A stretch of DNA of 64,000 bases from NCBI GenBank assembly GCA_020466095.1, contig CM035807.1:116859624-116923623 (forward strand), read 5' to 3'. Each line of letters opens with the position of its first letter. Positions within the stretch are counted from its first letter, which is position 1. The position numbers were made by a program, and so were the translations under genes. The notes below the pieces were generated by a model. The model was not told the origin of the DNA and did no database searches. It was given only the letters and a program-made list of their open reading frames with translations. This stretch comes from Chlorops oryzae. Taxonomy: Eukaryota > Arthropoda > Insecta > Diptera > Chloropidae. Below, in pieces: positions 12,104 to 23,983 of this stretch.

Positions 12104-14985
12104 CATATGAACAAGTAACCAAAGCAATCTCATCTTGGCCTACAATTTTCACTGTTTGCTGACGTCGAGCTTTGGTATCCTCATTAATTGATATTTCCAA
12201 GAATAGATGGAAGGAAACTCCTCAAAGGAAAGTGCCTCTCTAATCAAATCCTTTTCTTCAAATATACCAAAAAAATATTCTCATATGTATGAAACATGAA
12301 ATCTCTTCAAATCCCATCACGAAACTACTTCAACTTTTCTGTTGGATTCAAACAAAAAAAAAAGAAAAAAAAAACAGAAAAAAATAGGGAAATATAGACA
12401 TATCCCTTAAGTAAAATTACCTTAAGTTTTCGCTGAACACTTCAGCCGCTGATTTGCAGCCCTTTTATTCACGAGCGAGCGCGCGCCACGGCGTAAAGTT
12501 TTCTAATTTCCTTGATGGGCGCTTTTGCCTGTACATGTGTGTGTGCATCTGTGCGGGTGCTGCCACACCGCTGACGAGAGCAGACACTTCTGCTTCTGTT
12601 TCCGTTATCCTTATCACCCGTGAGAGTCGCGCCTCGTCGTCGTAGCAATCCTTCCAAGTACGCTGCGCCCTTTTCTCGCAGGTGGTGGGCTTGTCATGTG
12701 CCGTTCTTCGTTCAACCGCATGTCATTGCGACATTTGAACATTCGAAAATTTGACGGAAAGAGGTGACTCGAGAGGTCAAAGAATGTGCATCACGGCGCA
12801 ATAATTTACAATAATAACGGAAGCGCGCGCGAATATTGCGGCGGAAAAGGACAATGGGCAAGATGAAAGGAGTTTCGCTTTTCGTTTTTTTTTATTCTGT
12901 TGAACTTGAGTTCGGTTGCTTGAGAGATGTTGATAACGAGCACGACAATGGCGATGTATCTTCTTTGGTTTCCTTTCGAATTACTATATTGTACCTACAA
13001 CGGAAGTTGTATTTTGTATACTATAGGTGTGCTCAATCCTGTGTATTTCAGTGTGACTTTCTGTCTCTCTGTGTGAGGATGTGTGTGTCTGTGTGTGTGT
13101 GTGTTGTAGGTGAGATTCTCGCACTGTGGGTGCTCGTGTAGCAGCTTGGCTTGAACTTTGTCTTCCGTCTGGCTTTGGTGGAAAAATTTATTGTACACGG
13201 TCCGGGTTTTATTTTTCTTCTTCGTTTTCTCTTTTTTGTTATATTTTGTGTTCCCTTCCGTTTCCGGGAAAAGAGAACAAGCGAACGCGCACAAACGAAG
13301 CAACAAAATGAGAGGAGTTGATTTGGCCCGTTGGTTTTTTTTTTCGGTTCTTTTCTGTTCCGTTCTGTTGTGTCGCGTTGCGGAAGACTAAGGACGAGGG
13401 GGAGTAATTTTTCTGCAAATATTTTTTGCTTTTAATTTGAAAAGTTTCCTTTATTATGCTTCATTTTTTTTTTGCTTTTTTACTTTGGGCTTTTTGATTT
13501 TTTGAGTTTTCTTTTTCCAACTTTTACTTTTGATGTTTTCTTTTGCTACTTTTTTTTTTTTTTTTTTTGTTATGCTTTTGCAAACAAGTTTATTTCACAT
13601 TTTTTACGGTTGAGGTTTTATTCAAAATTTCCTTGCACCATTTTTTCATGAACATTTATTATATTAATTATATGAATATTTATTTATTTAATTTATTTAT
13701 TATTTTTTTTTTGAACTCATTGCAATTTCTTTTGATTCAATGAATTTTTTCTTTGAAATGGTAAAAATAATTTTTTAATTTTTTTTTTTGCGAATTTCAC
13801 CTTGATCAGTGTAACCGAAAATAGCCTCGTTGGCGAATTACGATAAAGAATTTTTAATAAAAAAAAAAAAAATTTTTTCACAAATTTTCTTGTGTTTTTT
13901 TTTGGTCTTCAGGAAGTTTCACAACCGCAAGGAATTGAAGCGAATACGCTCAGCCGTACATTGCGCGTTGTATATTTATCCAGCAACAGAGCCAATCCGG
14001 GACTAAAAGCTCTTTGCGAACGCTGCTTGGCGAAAGCCTCGAACTCGCACAGTTCGCCCGCATACCAATCAACGACAACAACAACAACAACGCGCAACGA
14101 GCATTTGGCGAAGAGCAACGATATCACATCAAGTCTAAGAACAAGAAAAAGAACAAGAAGAAGAGGAAAAGCAAAGGCAAAAACAAACACAACAAGACCA
14201 CGCCGTAACTTAACGCAACGCAACTTAAAAGGCAATGTAACAATTTTGTTGTTGAACGTAACGTTTTCGAACGGCAAGCATCCCAGCATGTGAGCATGCG
14301 AAGCCATTGAGAGCCAACTGAAAGTGAGAGTGCGAGAGAGCGAGCGAAGCCCAGCGCAAGAGAGTGAGCATCCGAGCTAAATATGCGAATATTCGGTTCG
14401 CTTGCCATTCGCTTTGCCATTCAGCTGAGATACTTAAGGAATTTTCTCATTTCTGGTTCAATTCTCGCGTTTTTTTTTTGGCCAAATATCCAAAATGCCG
14501 TGGGTGGATACGCATCGTACGCACAGACGCATCGTTTATGGTGGAGCTCCCCGGTCGCAGACTGTTGGCGGCGTGCTGCGTCGGTCGATTGGCATCAATT
14601 GAGGCATCGCATCGCCATCGCCTTTGTCCTGTCGATTATCTGAAGGACCAACTATTTACAAAAGGGTAGCAAATAGAGGCTCATTACATTGTTTTGGTAT
14701 TAAGGCTTTGTGTGTTTCTTTTATGTCTGGACCGGCTTTTCAAAAGAAATTTGGTTTCAAAGCATTGCAAAAGGGGGGATTATTACTGTTTGCACAAGGC
14801 AAAGTCGTTGAAATATTTCAAAAATAAGGATAAAAATTATGAGGAATTTTCATGAAGAGATTGAAGAAAATTCTTGTTTTGGTAATGAGGAATAACGTCG
14901 GCTTAGAATTAATATCAGTTTTTGGTGGCATTGAATTCTGCTTAAAGGGGTCATGGAGTATCTGTAAAATATATGGGTAGGTATA

Positions 14986-15020
<35 letters not shown>

Positions 15021-15571
15021 CGGCGGCATTATTTATTCATTATTATTCTGTTTTAACAGAAGTATCAATTACTAGTCGCTTTTGAACCGCCTTGATCATA
15101 AAAACCGATTGATCACATCACGGATTAAAAGAAGACTCGAAAAAGACTCATTTATGTGATTCAAAAACGATTCGTATTGAAATTTACAAAGACAAAACAA
15201 AGGAAAATCGCCAATTAATGCCGTAGGGGATTGAAATATGATTATTCAAGCTGTTGCCATTTGATATTTCAACCAATATAAGTGTCGAAAATGAATTGAA
15301 TATAATTGAAAAATAAAAAATATTTGACTTTAAATCTATAAAGAAAAAAACTCCCTGTGGATGGGTGAGCGCATGACTAGAAGACGAGAGACGTTTGAGT
15401 ATTGAGGTTCGAATCCCAAACGGGGTTAATTAAAGCAAGAAATAAAATGCCGCAAAGGTTTTACGGTTTTACGGTTTTACTGTGACGATTTTAAAGGAAA
15501 TCGACCGCAGACTCGGAAAAAAATAAGAAAAACATGTACCTTTTTCATACCAAAATGCCTCCTAAAGTTCC
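12104..15571. other. No confirmed gene; two GC-richer islands
   Basis: Islands at about 12430-12850 and 13900-14650 are GC-richer and contain GAGAG/GAGCGAG motifs and exon-like stretches. A T-rich run ending GGTCTTCAG at 13905-13913 is a good plus-strand acceptor. Overlapping open frames up to 133 codons are dominated by simple runs (poly-Thr, poly-Asn, Lys-rich). This could be promoter or 5' UTR DNA of an unseen gene. (GT)n lies at about 14988-15018. Confidence 0.35.
15361..15428 (+). repeat. tRNA-like (SINE-head-like) fragment
   Basis: TGGATGGGTGAGCGC resembles an A box, and GGTTCGAATCCC 45 nt later is a perfect pol III B box. The cloverleaf stems do not pair properly, so it is not a functional tRNA. 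It is better explained as a decayed tRNA-derived SINE. Confidence 0.4.
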
Positions 15572-16101
15572 AAAATGCACCCCTGAAGAGTTATAACGGA
15601 ACGAAAGAAATTTGCAGTTGTTTCAGAAAAAAAATTTTCAATATTTAATTTTCTCATCTTACTTTCAAAAAATTTATTAGACATATGGGATACCAAATTA
15701 AAGGAAATCGATTCAGCATTTTGAATAAAATAAAAAATTTGGGTGTTAATTGGACCTTTTTTATACCAAAATGGCTCTCAAAGTCAAAAAATGTTTTAAA
15801 AATTTTAAAATTTTGACTTTGAAGGCTCAAATATCCTTGAAGCTGCAATAAAGTGCAAGACTAATTTTACACGCCTAGAAAGGTCTGACAATTCACTGTC
15901 GAATTGCATTCAAATTTTTATCTTGCATTTAAACGTTTAGGCGTAAAATTTTTTTTTTCTGAAACAACTGCAAGCTTCTTTCGTTCCCTTATAACTCTTC
16001 AGGGGTGCATTTTTGACCCCACCCTCCCATACGATTTTTTGCTCACATTGACCTTCTCTATCAACCCTATATAGAAAAGCACTCAGCTACGGAACACCCT
16101 G
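15572..16101. mobile_element. Inverted-repeat element with mariner-like right end
   Basis: Arms of about 65 bp at 15572-15636 and 15950-16013 are inverted copies (GCACCCCTGAAGAGTTATAA against its complement). The right side ends GGAACACCCTG followed by TATA, the same end as the elements at 42295 and 47241. The left terminal repeat is not visible. Non-coding. Confidence 0.6.
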
Positions 16102-16519
16102 TATAATAAACATATATACCAGTGTTCCAAAATCTCCCTCTCAAAATTCAGTAATTTTAACCAGAAAGGCGACTCCGGAAAGAGTCTCTTTTGATCAAAA
16201 ACTAAGAATATTGTTCAAACAAAAAAAAATTTTTTTTCAAAGCTCCTTAAAGTATGCAATGAAATTTTTATTCAATGCATAACCATAATTTGATAGCCCG
16301 ACGTATGCGCAATGAATTATTTAAACATTCCTCATACGCCTGCAAGCTTATTGTTGCCAATTAGAGTGAAGTTTCTTCGTAACTAGAAAAGTTTTGGTAT
16401 TGCTGTAACTTTAAAAGTATTAAATAATTAGAAATCTCAGCTCGTTCACATTTTGACATTGATTTGTTTTCGGCGTAAATGGATAATTTTTTTAAAAATC
16501 ATTCTGTGAGATATAATAA

Positions 16520-17167
16520 TTAAGCCTAAAATCCAACATTGCGAGAGCCCGATGCGAGACGCACACAAATTTCAATACATTTAATCAAATGGTTCAGGCT
16601 CCAATGTATCGCACTGCGAGACCTCGTAGCGGGAAAAGTTCGAAAAATTGAATATTTCTCGTTGCGAGGCAATTTTGACAAGTTAATGATGTAGCTGTTT
16701 TTTGAGTACTCGCTATTGGGTACTCGTTTAAACTGATAAAACAAAAACTGTTCACTGTTCCGTGAAAAAGAGCTTTTAGAATATTTCGCAAGCTTTGGTT
16801 CATTTTGAAAATTTTTGAAAATTTTGAATTAAAATTTAAACTCAAGTGATAACGTATTATTTTAATGAGTACTCGGTACTCGTTAGATTGGTACTCGGTT
16901 CAAATATTTCATTACTAGAAAATTTTTGAAAATTTTTGAATATTTTGAACTAAAATTTAAACTCAAGTGATAGCGTATTATTTTTATGAGTACTCGGTAC
17001 TCGTTAGATTGGTACTCGGTTCAAATATTGCATTACTAAAAGCGAAATTATGCTGTCATCTGCGTGGCGCAAAATTCTCATTGGAGATTGAAATGCGTCA
17101 CGCAAAACATTTTCGTGACGTCGCGCACTCTCGCATCGGGCTCTCGTAATATTGGATTTTGGGCTTA
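16520..17167. mobile_element. TTAA-flanked (piggyBac-like) non-autonomous element
   Basis: About 648 bp with nearly 40-bp inverted ends beginning TTAAGCCTAAAATCCAA and ending TTGGATTTTGGGCTTAA. TTAA lies at both borders, the piggyBac target. It contains a ~120-bp direct duplication (about 16802-16917 and 16918-17036) rich in GTACTCGTT motifs. No transposase. Confidence 0.75.
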
Positions 17168-18167
17168 AAATTAATTGAAATATGTACCTGTCTAATAGTC
17201 GCTTTCCTGCATATAGTAATTTTGTGTGTACAAAAACAAAACCTTTTCGATTTGAAAGGTCTCTTTGAAAGCAGGAAAAATGTTTTTTTTTTTCATCAAA
17301 ATAAAGAAAAGCACTACCCATTGAATAGCGAATGAAGAAGATGTTTAATCTCTTTAATAACAACGTATTTAAGAGCGACTCATTCTCCATTGAAGGAGCA
17401 TTTTAATGATCATTGATCAACCTCTCTAACGATTTTATTATCCCATTTATTTGTTCGTATTTAAAAGCGAATGCCGAATAAAATGCCAGGCCCTCTCAAA
17501 TCTTCTGAATAAAGGTCAAAAATAAAATGAACCTTCATAATGTGACTTCCAAATTGTGACTTCTCAAAAAAGCCCAATTCAAAACACCAGTCCCTTTCAT
17601 TATATGGGCAAACACGCGTCGAACTCATACCATTTTAGGTGCACATCCTTCGAAGATATTTATAGAAGGACAAAAACTATTTTAAATACATTTTTTTTGT
17701 ACCCTTCGAACTCCGAATGACGCAAGTAATCTTGATAAATCCTTCAAAATTAGTTACACAAGCAACCTCATATTTGAAATGCATAGCAAAGTAATAGATT
17801 CAAGTAAGGCCCAAAAAAAATATATGGGAAAAAGCGAATCAAAAAAGAAACAAAAAAACATTGAAGACCAAAAACGACGAGTCGACGAGGATGCTCCGCT
17901 TTTGAATTCAAAAAGAAAAAGAAAGATAAAAACAAAAACAAAAAGACTGATAGATTTTTTCTCGCATCTGTTCGAAGCCTAAGCTTACGCTTGCTACACG
18001 AACAATCACGACCACATAAACACACAAAAGCATACGAACGCGGCGACTTTTTTTTTTATAAACATGGCGTGTCAACCTGCCTTGAAAAAAAGAAAAACAA
18101 AAACACAAATAAACCGCAGTCAGTCTGCATCAATAAGCCAAGCCAAGTGAGCGAATGGATGGGCGAA
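17168..18167. other. No gene recognised upstream of the signal-peptide ORF
   Basis: AT-rich, with A-runs near 17813-17950. The stretch 18060-18167 has a GC-richer leader-like character before the ATG at 18168. Confidence 0.35.
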
Positions 18168-18298
18168 ATGAAAATTTGTTCGTTCGTATTGGTATTGGTT
18201 TTGGTGTTGGCTTTGGCCTCAGTTATCATCAGACAATCTGACGCTGAAGCATTGCCCTCTATGGCGGCGTGGGAATTGGAACGGCTTCAAATTATGCT
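18168..18298 (+). CDS. Possible first coding exon of a secreted protein (signal peptide)
   Basis: ATG at 18168 starts MKICSFVLVLVLVLALASV, a typical signal peptide: basic n-region, about 14-residue hydrophobic core, then polar RQSDAEALPSM. The open frame runs to a TAA at 18300-18302, but a donor-like GTAATA begins at 18299 (phase 2), so the exon may splice onward. The layout (signal peptide plus a short propeptide-like tail ending ELERLQIML) is reminiscent of a neuropeptide or small secreted precursor, but I recognise no family and no dibasic or amidation site. The frame is open upstream to 17991; I chose the ATG that begins the signal peptide. The valine-leucine run is itself a simple repeat (GTATTGGT-like), which could produce a hydrophobic ORF by chance. 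Confidence 0.3.
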
Positions 18299-18751
18299 GT
18301 AATACGGTTTGAGCCCTTTTATGACTGAACGTGGATAACGATGCCAAATGTTTAGGGTCTCGGCAGTTCAAATAAGGTGGATAGATAGATACACCTACCT
18401 TAACGAGTGATAAGACAACAAATCTCCTCGACTATCCGTTTTCAAAATAATGTTAATAAAATAGACGATTAGGCGTGAAAACGGTTTCCTCGCATTTCCG
18501 CTTCCGCTTGGTTCTTTCCATCCTCCAAAAATGCCATTAACAAAAAGGAAACCAAAATCCACTCAATCCCGACACATATCCCATTTTAACGAGTGGCTTA
18601 TACGGAAATTCCATCTTAAAATTGGATTCGAAAATGCATTGAGAGATGAAATCACAGGCGTACGAATATACCGTTGCTTGAGAGCAAAGTTATGGAAGCT
18701 AAAAGAAAAAAAAAAAATTAAAATAAAGGAAATTAACAAATTAGCTGAGCG

Positions 18752-19644
18752 TACACCGAGAGAAATAACAACAGTTAAATCAACTACTTAGAACAGTTAA
18801 AGTAAGAGTGGTCAAATAAACTGTATTCCGCGTTAAATGCACTGAAAAAGGCAGTCAAATGAACAGTTGAAAAACCGTTACTTTTTATGTTCAAATTCGC
18901 TTTCGTTCACTTAGACGTATAAGTTCGCATTCTGATCAACCGTCTGCGGAGGTTTCGATAGCTCAGTTGTTTAAACTGTGACTCGACAGTCGTGAGCGAA
19001 TTTTTCTGAATTTTTTTTAAATTACAGTTTTTTTTTTTTTTTTTGTTCAGAGTGTAGTTGTTTTGGAAGACAAAAATGTTCTCCTAAATTTTTAAGGTTT
19101 TATTTTATTTAATTTTTTTTTAATGGTTAATTTTCAAGCAAAAAATTTTGGGAGTGAAACAATTCCTTAAGCACGTTCCCCAAAACTTGAGCAACCATAA
19201 GCTCAAGTGAGCATTTTGACCAACAAATTAAATTCGTTCGTTTAGCGTAATGGGTTAAGACGTTCGCCCAGCGAAGTGGAGGAGGTCAGCGGTTCAAGGC
19301 TCGGCCGAGGCGAGAATTTAAAGAGACGAAAGAGAAAAATATTTAAATAGAAACAAATAAATAAAGAAAAATATAATAATTTAATTTAAAAAAAAAAAAT
19401 ATTAATAAAAAAAGATTAAAAAAAAGTCAAAGCAAAAAATAAATTTTTTTTTCCCAGTCGCTGGTGACAGTTGATTTAACCGCGAGACAGTTAAATATAT
19501 CAACCATCAGGTAGTTATATCCCTATTGACTGTGTTTGTACTGTTGAATCGACCGCTACTACACATAAGCTAACAATTAACGGTGAACTCGGTTATTTTA
19601 ACCTGCTTTTTCATTTAATATAACTACCTTTTTCTCTCGGTGTA
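18752..19644. mobile_element. Inverted-repeat element with TACACCGAGAGAAA ends
   Basis: Perfect 14-bp terminal inverted repeats TACACCGAGAGAAA (18752) and TTTCTCTCGGTGTA (19631-19644). The interior is rich in ACAGTT/AACTGT motifs and holds two tRNA-like pieces, at about 18955-19000 and 19240-19310 (the second has GCGTAATGGGTTAAG and GGTTCAAGGC). The element family recurs at 57001 and 62289. Confidence 0.72.
19240..19312 (+). repeat. tRNA-like sequence inside the element
   Basis: TTAGCGTAATGGGTTAAGAC (A-box-like) and CGGTTCAAGGCTC (B-box-like) are spaced about as in a tRNA, but flanking stems do not close. Probably a captured tRNA or SINE piece. Confidence 0.35.
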
Positions 19645-19678
19645 TGTATGTATATGTGCAGGGAGTTTTGTTTTAATT

Positions 19679-20373
19679 TATCCCAGCCAACCATATGCGG
19701 AGCGCTCCGAAACAGGAGTTTTAAAGGACTCCCACCTAGACACCTTGAAGGAGCCTTTTCAGAGTGCTCCCCCGCAATGGGCTCCTCAAGAGCACCGTCA
19801 AGGAGCGTTCAGAGAGTCATGCTTTAAAATTGCATTATCTAGTTGGCATGGTTTTTTTTTTCATTCTTTATCGTGTGCAACTTTATGCAACTTATGGTGA
19901 AGTAACTTTACAGGAATTTCCCTTAATGAAATGGAATAGAGATTTAGGGGAGAAAACCTTTTTGGGTAACTTTTAGAAACTAAAATTTTACAATGTCCAA
20001 AGTAAAAGTAAATAGTTGATAAAAATAATAAGAAATATTTTTTTTTGGAATGCCTTAGAAATTTTTAAAAAGGAAAATTGTTGTTTTTTTTATTATTTCT
20101 TAATGTACAGGAAATCAAGCAATCCTAAAACACTCCTCCTGGATTATCTTTGGATTAATTTAGGAGTCCTTTTGTTTTTTTAATTGTAGGCTAATAGAGG
20201 AGTCCGCACGGAATCCATGCGGTTTATTTGAGGGAGCATTTTAGGACGCCGAAAACGCTCCTTTTAGGAGTCCGCAGGGCACACTTTTTTCATATGTTTT
20301 GAAAAGGCCCTTTTCTCCCGCTCATTTAGGATCCCTTTTAGGACCGTGCGGACTCCAATGGTTAGCTGGGATA
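19679..20373. mobile_element. ~695-bp inverted-repeat element (TATCCCAGC ends)
   Basis: Ends read TATCCCAGCCAACCAT and ATGGTTAGCTGGGATA. The interior is full of alternating GGAGTCC and GGACTCC motifs (AAAGGACTCC, AGGAGTCCTTTT), giving many local hairpins. No coding capacity beyond short frames. Confidence 0.75.
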
Positions 20374-20474
20374 GCCCTCTATACACATAGAATTCAAATG
20401 GTCCCTTTTTAACGGAATTTTTCTCTATTTTGGTTTGTTATTAGTATGCCTCGGAATTTGAATATGTAAAAAAA

Positions 20475-20735
20475 ATGAAAAAAAAAATGCAAAAAAATAT
20501 TCAAAAAAAAAATTCAAAATATTCAAAAAATTCAAAATATTCAAAAAATTCAGTCAAAAATTCCAAATCAGTTCGATTTAGTATGCCTATTAAAATGTTG
20601 AATTGTCAAATTAACGAAAAAAGCCTACTTCAGAGAATAAAATATTCGAAAAGCACAGTTAAATGCAAAAAAAAATCAAAATATTCAAAAAAATTCAAAA
20701 TATTCAAAAAAAATTCAAAATATTCAAAATCTGAG
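20475..20735. repeat. AATATTCAAAAA simple repeat
   Basis: Two blocks of degenerate ATATTCAAAAAATTCAAA repeats, which generate a Lys/Ser/Asn-rich frame of no significance. Confidence 0.8.
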
Positions 20736-20754
20736 CTCTAGTTATTATAGCTTC

Positions 20755-20881
20755 TATAGACACATCAAATGCTTGTCAGGCATGCGAGAGTGTGTAAGTG
20801 AAAAATTCACACGTATACGTTGTGTGAACAGAATTCACTAATACACGCTCACATGCCTGACAAGCATTTGATGTGTCTATA
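20755..20881. mobile_element. 127-bp foldback MITE
   Basis: About 30 bp at each end are perfect inverted copies (TATAGACACATCAAATGC... and its complement), and the arms continue with few mismatches. TA at both borders suggests a Tc1/mariner-type target. Confidence 0.8.
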
Positions 20882-21207
20882 CAGCGCATTAGGAATAGGT
20901 TTAATAACACTAGTTGACAAAATTTTTTTCCCAGCACATCAAAATACATATACTTTTTTTATGGACACTGCCCTTCTAAACACGAAATGAAGCGTTTTTT
21001 ATGTTGATTTTTGAAAAAAAAAATTTTTCCAGAATTTATTTCCTTAACCGATTACAAAATTATGTAAGAAAATGATTAAGAGGAGTGCAGGATGATGCAC
21101 TGTGATCTATGCTCGAAAAAGCTGGAATACCGCCTTTCATTTTTTTTTTTTTTCAAAAATCAATATAAGAAACTCTGCCTTAAAGAAATAAAAAATAAAA
21201 CATATTC

Positions 21208-21430
21208 AGGGGTGTCACAGAATCCGAAAGCTGTCCGAATCGGAATTAAAACCGATCGAAATTCCATACAAAATTAACATATTTTGTTGTTTTTGGCTTT
21301 GAATCGGAACTATTATCGGTTCTTAATTGCAGAGAACCCCCATTTTATCCGGATGTCTATGAAATATATATGAAAATTCAGTCGACTAAAATTCCAATTC
21401 CGACAGCTATGGGATTCTGTGACACCCCTA
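21208..21430. mobile_element. ~220-bp foldback element (AGGGGTGTCACAG ends)
   Basis: Inverted ends AGGGGTGTCACAGAATCC at both borders, with further paired blocks AGCTGTC/GACAGCT and GGAATT/AATTCC. No clear target duplication. Confidence 0.75.
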
Positions 21431-21893
21431 ATTTATTTGTATGCTAGTGTAATTAATGAAATAATGCCGCATCAAGAGCAGAAGTTCCTGCTCCCTTTAT
21501 ATTCCCCTTCCCAGTGTTCTTAGAATGGGAGAATTTTTTTTCAAATTCAAATGAGAGCAATCACAATAACAGCATGTCGCTCAGCGGCATCTGTTAAAGT
21601 TTAGCAACAATGTTGCTAAGAAAAAAAATCGCAGCACACGAACTGTGGGCAGACTTTTTTCATTTTTTACTTAAAAACTGTTTCAAATTCATTTTGGAAG
21701 AAAGAATTGTTTCGACAACAGAAATTAAGATTAAAAAGGAAAAGAGAAAACTCTTTTTTTTATTATTAAAACTTATATTGCACACATAATACTCCGTATA
21801 TAACTTTTATTCAGCTAATATTGGTTTCAGATCATTCTACAATTAAAATCGTAAATCTAATTGTCAAAACGAAAGGTTAGTTTTATACTTTCT
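21431..21893. other. No gene recognised; downstream of CYLD
   Basis: AT-rich DNA between a foldback element and the CYLD 3' end. No second gene is visible. Confidence 0.4.
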
Positions 21894-21899
21894 TTTATT
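21894..21899 (-). terminator. Candidate CYLD polyadenylation signal AATAAA
   Basis: A perfect AATAAA on the minus strand lies about 65 nt after the CYLD stop codon, downstream of a T/G-rich 3' UTR that contains long T runs in the sense direction. Position and sequence fit a cleavage signal, but AATAAA is common by chance in such AT-rich DNA. Confidence 0.45.
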
Positions 21900-21963
21900 A
21901 TGTCATTTTGGTTCCAGTTGAAAAAAAAAAAAAAAAACAAAAACAAAAAAAAAAATCCCCTCA

Positions 21964-23983
21964 TTAACGATACATCATTACATCGCTGCTTTGATACATG
22001 CACATGTACGCATCGCAAAAGAGTCTCTTCGCATAATCGGGCAGCATTTTATCGTTCGAGGAGGTTTCATTAACGGAACGTGCACCTTCGTCAGATAGCC
22101 AAAGCGGCATATCGGGAATTGTTATCATTTCAGGAATATTGTAACCATTTTGCTCACCTGCAAATCGAAAACAAAAAAAAAAATTATAAAATTTTTATTT
22201 CGGGACTTGAATTGAGTACCTTTTCTATCCGCCATTGAATCGAAAAAGCACCACGGAGCATCCTGACCACAGCCAGCCTTAACAAATGCAACATAATGTG
22301 ATGTCTCAATCGAAACAACTGCAAAGAGTTCCATGTAAATGCGCGGTACATTTATATGCTCGGCCATAACGCGAAAGTCTTGCGGTACAGAAAGCTTCTT
22401 GGCTGTATGGTTGAGGCTGTATCGTTTTTTTTTTTGTGAATAAACAAAAAAGTTAAGTGATTCGATAGTAGATCAGGAAAGTTCGAACGCTCACCGTTTG
22501 TAATGTGAATGTACTGTTTGAAGACATTTTGGACAAAACGCTGTGCTCTCTAGTCCTGCACCTCCTTGTATATTGCCGAAACATTCGCGACATTCGAATT
22601 CTGCTAATTTTCCGCAAACCGAACATTGCCGGGGAGCTATTGTTGATGATGAGACAACAATGAATGAGACGACTTCATCCATTAATGGCAGATATTGAAT
22701 ACTTACAGTCCTCAATTATATCAGTAACGTCAAGCACTTGCGAAGGCAGAATACGTGGATACATTTTAAAGTTTTTGCCAAAACGTGGCATTTGTATTAT
22801 TAAACAAGATGGAACTTCCTTCAGCTTGATATCGGACGAATGGAAGCTTTGTTCGAATAATTGTTGTACGGTCGGAAACGAAAGGCGTTCGTCCTTTTCG
22901 ACAAACAACTGATAGAAGTAAGCATCCTGTCCGGAGCTAAGCTGTATTTGGATGAAATATGTCGAAAATTAATTAAATATAATGTGATATTTCCTAATGG
23001 TCAAATTCGATCGAAAGATTTAAGTATTTCAATCGGTTATTTTTTTTTTTGATTGCGATCAGAACTTCATACGCACTTTCAAAAACGGTTCGACACGCAT
23101 TATCTGAGCGAGCAAACTGTTGATAAACTCTTCAGGATCTTTCTCTTCAGTCAGCAATCCACTGACGGAGCTAAGCTTATCGAGTAGCTGACGCAATTTC
23201 ATTACGCGATCTGCGCGTACAAACATGTTCTTGCGTAGTGGATTCACAATTTCTTCTCGCAGTACTTTTTGAACTTCTTCGTAATTGGGAATGTCCTAAA
23301 AAAAAAAAGGAAGAGAATTAGAATCAATTTTCTTACTGAAATTAATAGGGCATTTACATATACGTTTTAGCGCTACTCGTTTAAGCTAAAACGACTAAGT
23401 CAAAACGGGGTGTTTACATATGCACATGTCGTTTTGTCATTTTGTAGTTATCTTTTGTTTGCTTAACACGTGAAATATGAGTGAATATTGTTATTTAGAT
23501 AAGAAGCAATTATTGAAATTGTGTTCGTTTTCTACATTGGTTGTGGAAACAACCTCACAATATTTAAATTAAAAATTTCAATTACCATATTTTTTGCATT
23601 TTTATAGTGATGACACTCAGATTTCGATATTTTTTAGCAATTATAAGCAGGATTTATCTTATTTAGCTACTTGTTTTAAATTAAAACAGGAAAGTTTCTC
23701 GTTTTAGTTTTGTACGATAAAACGGGAAAAATCTAAGTTGTTTTAGTGCTAAAACGGGCAAAGTTGCTAAAACGCGAATAAAATGGCATATGTAAACGGC
23801 CTATAAGAAGAATTTTCATTTCGTTTACTTCGGAATCCGGTGGACGAAATAGAACCGAGTCGAATACGCTTGTGAATGCAAACATAGAAAACAGCGTTGC
23901 ATCCAAATAGCAGGAGTTGTGATGGCCCTGGATTCCTTTGAACTTTCCACATTTTCCTTCCAAATCATCAAGATTAAGGATTT
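21964..23983 (-). other. CYLD: CYLD USP catalytic domain segment (exons 6-11)
   Basis: These six exons encode the protease. Exon 6 carries the Cys box. Exon 7 carries the EEIVNPLR and EEKDPEEF motifs. Exon 8 carries the [13 protein letters not shown] motif. Exon 9 is almost entirely the B-box zinc module inserted in the USP fold, a hallmark of CYLD. Exon 10 carries the His box and FFDSMADR. Exon 11 carries the C-terminal tail, with tandem stops TAA TGA at 21966-21961. All catalytic and zinc residues are present and no frame is broken, so this looks like a functional enzyme and not a pseudogene. Introns here are short (60-140 nt) except intron 6 (533 nt), which has been filled by a transposon-like insertion. 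Confidence 0.93.

Noticed and set aside
13892..14307. Overlapping ~130-codon frames on both strands
   Set aside because: Dominated by ACA/AAC and AAGAA simple repeats; no recognised domain. The acceptor-like CAG at 13913 is noted in the region entry only.
15361..15428. Functional tRNA gene
   Set aside because: The B box is perfect, but acceptor, D and anticodon stems do not pair.
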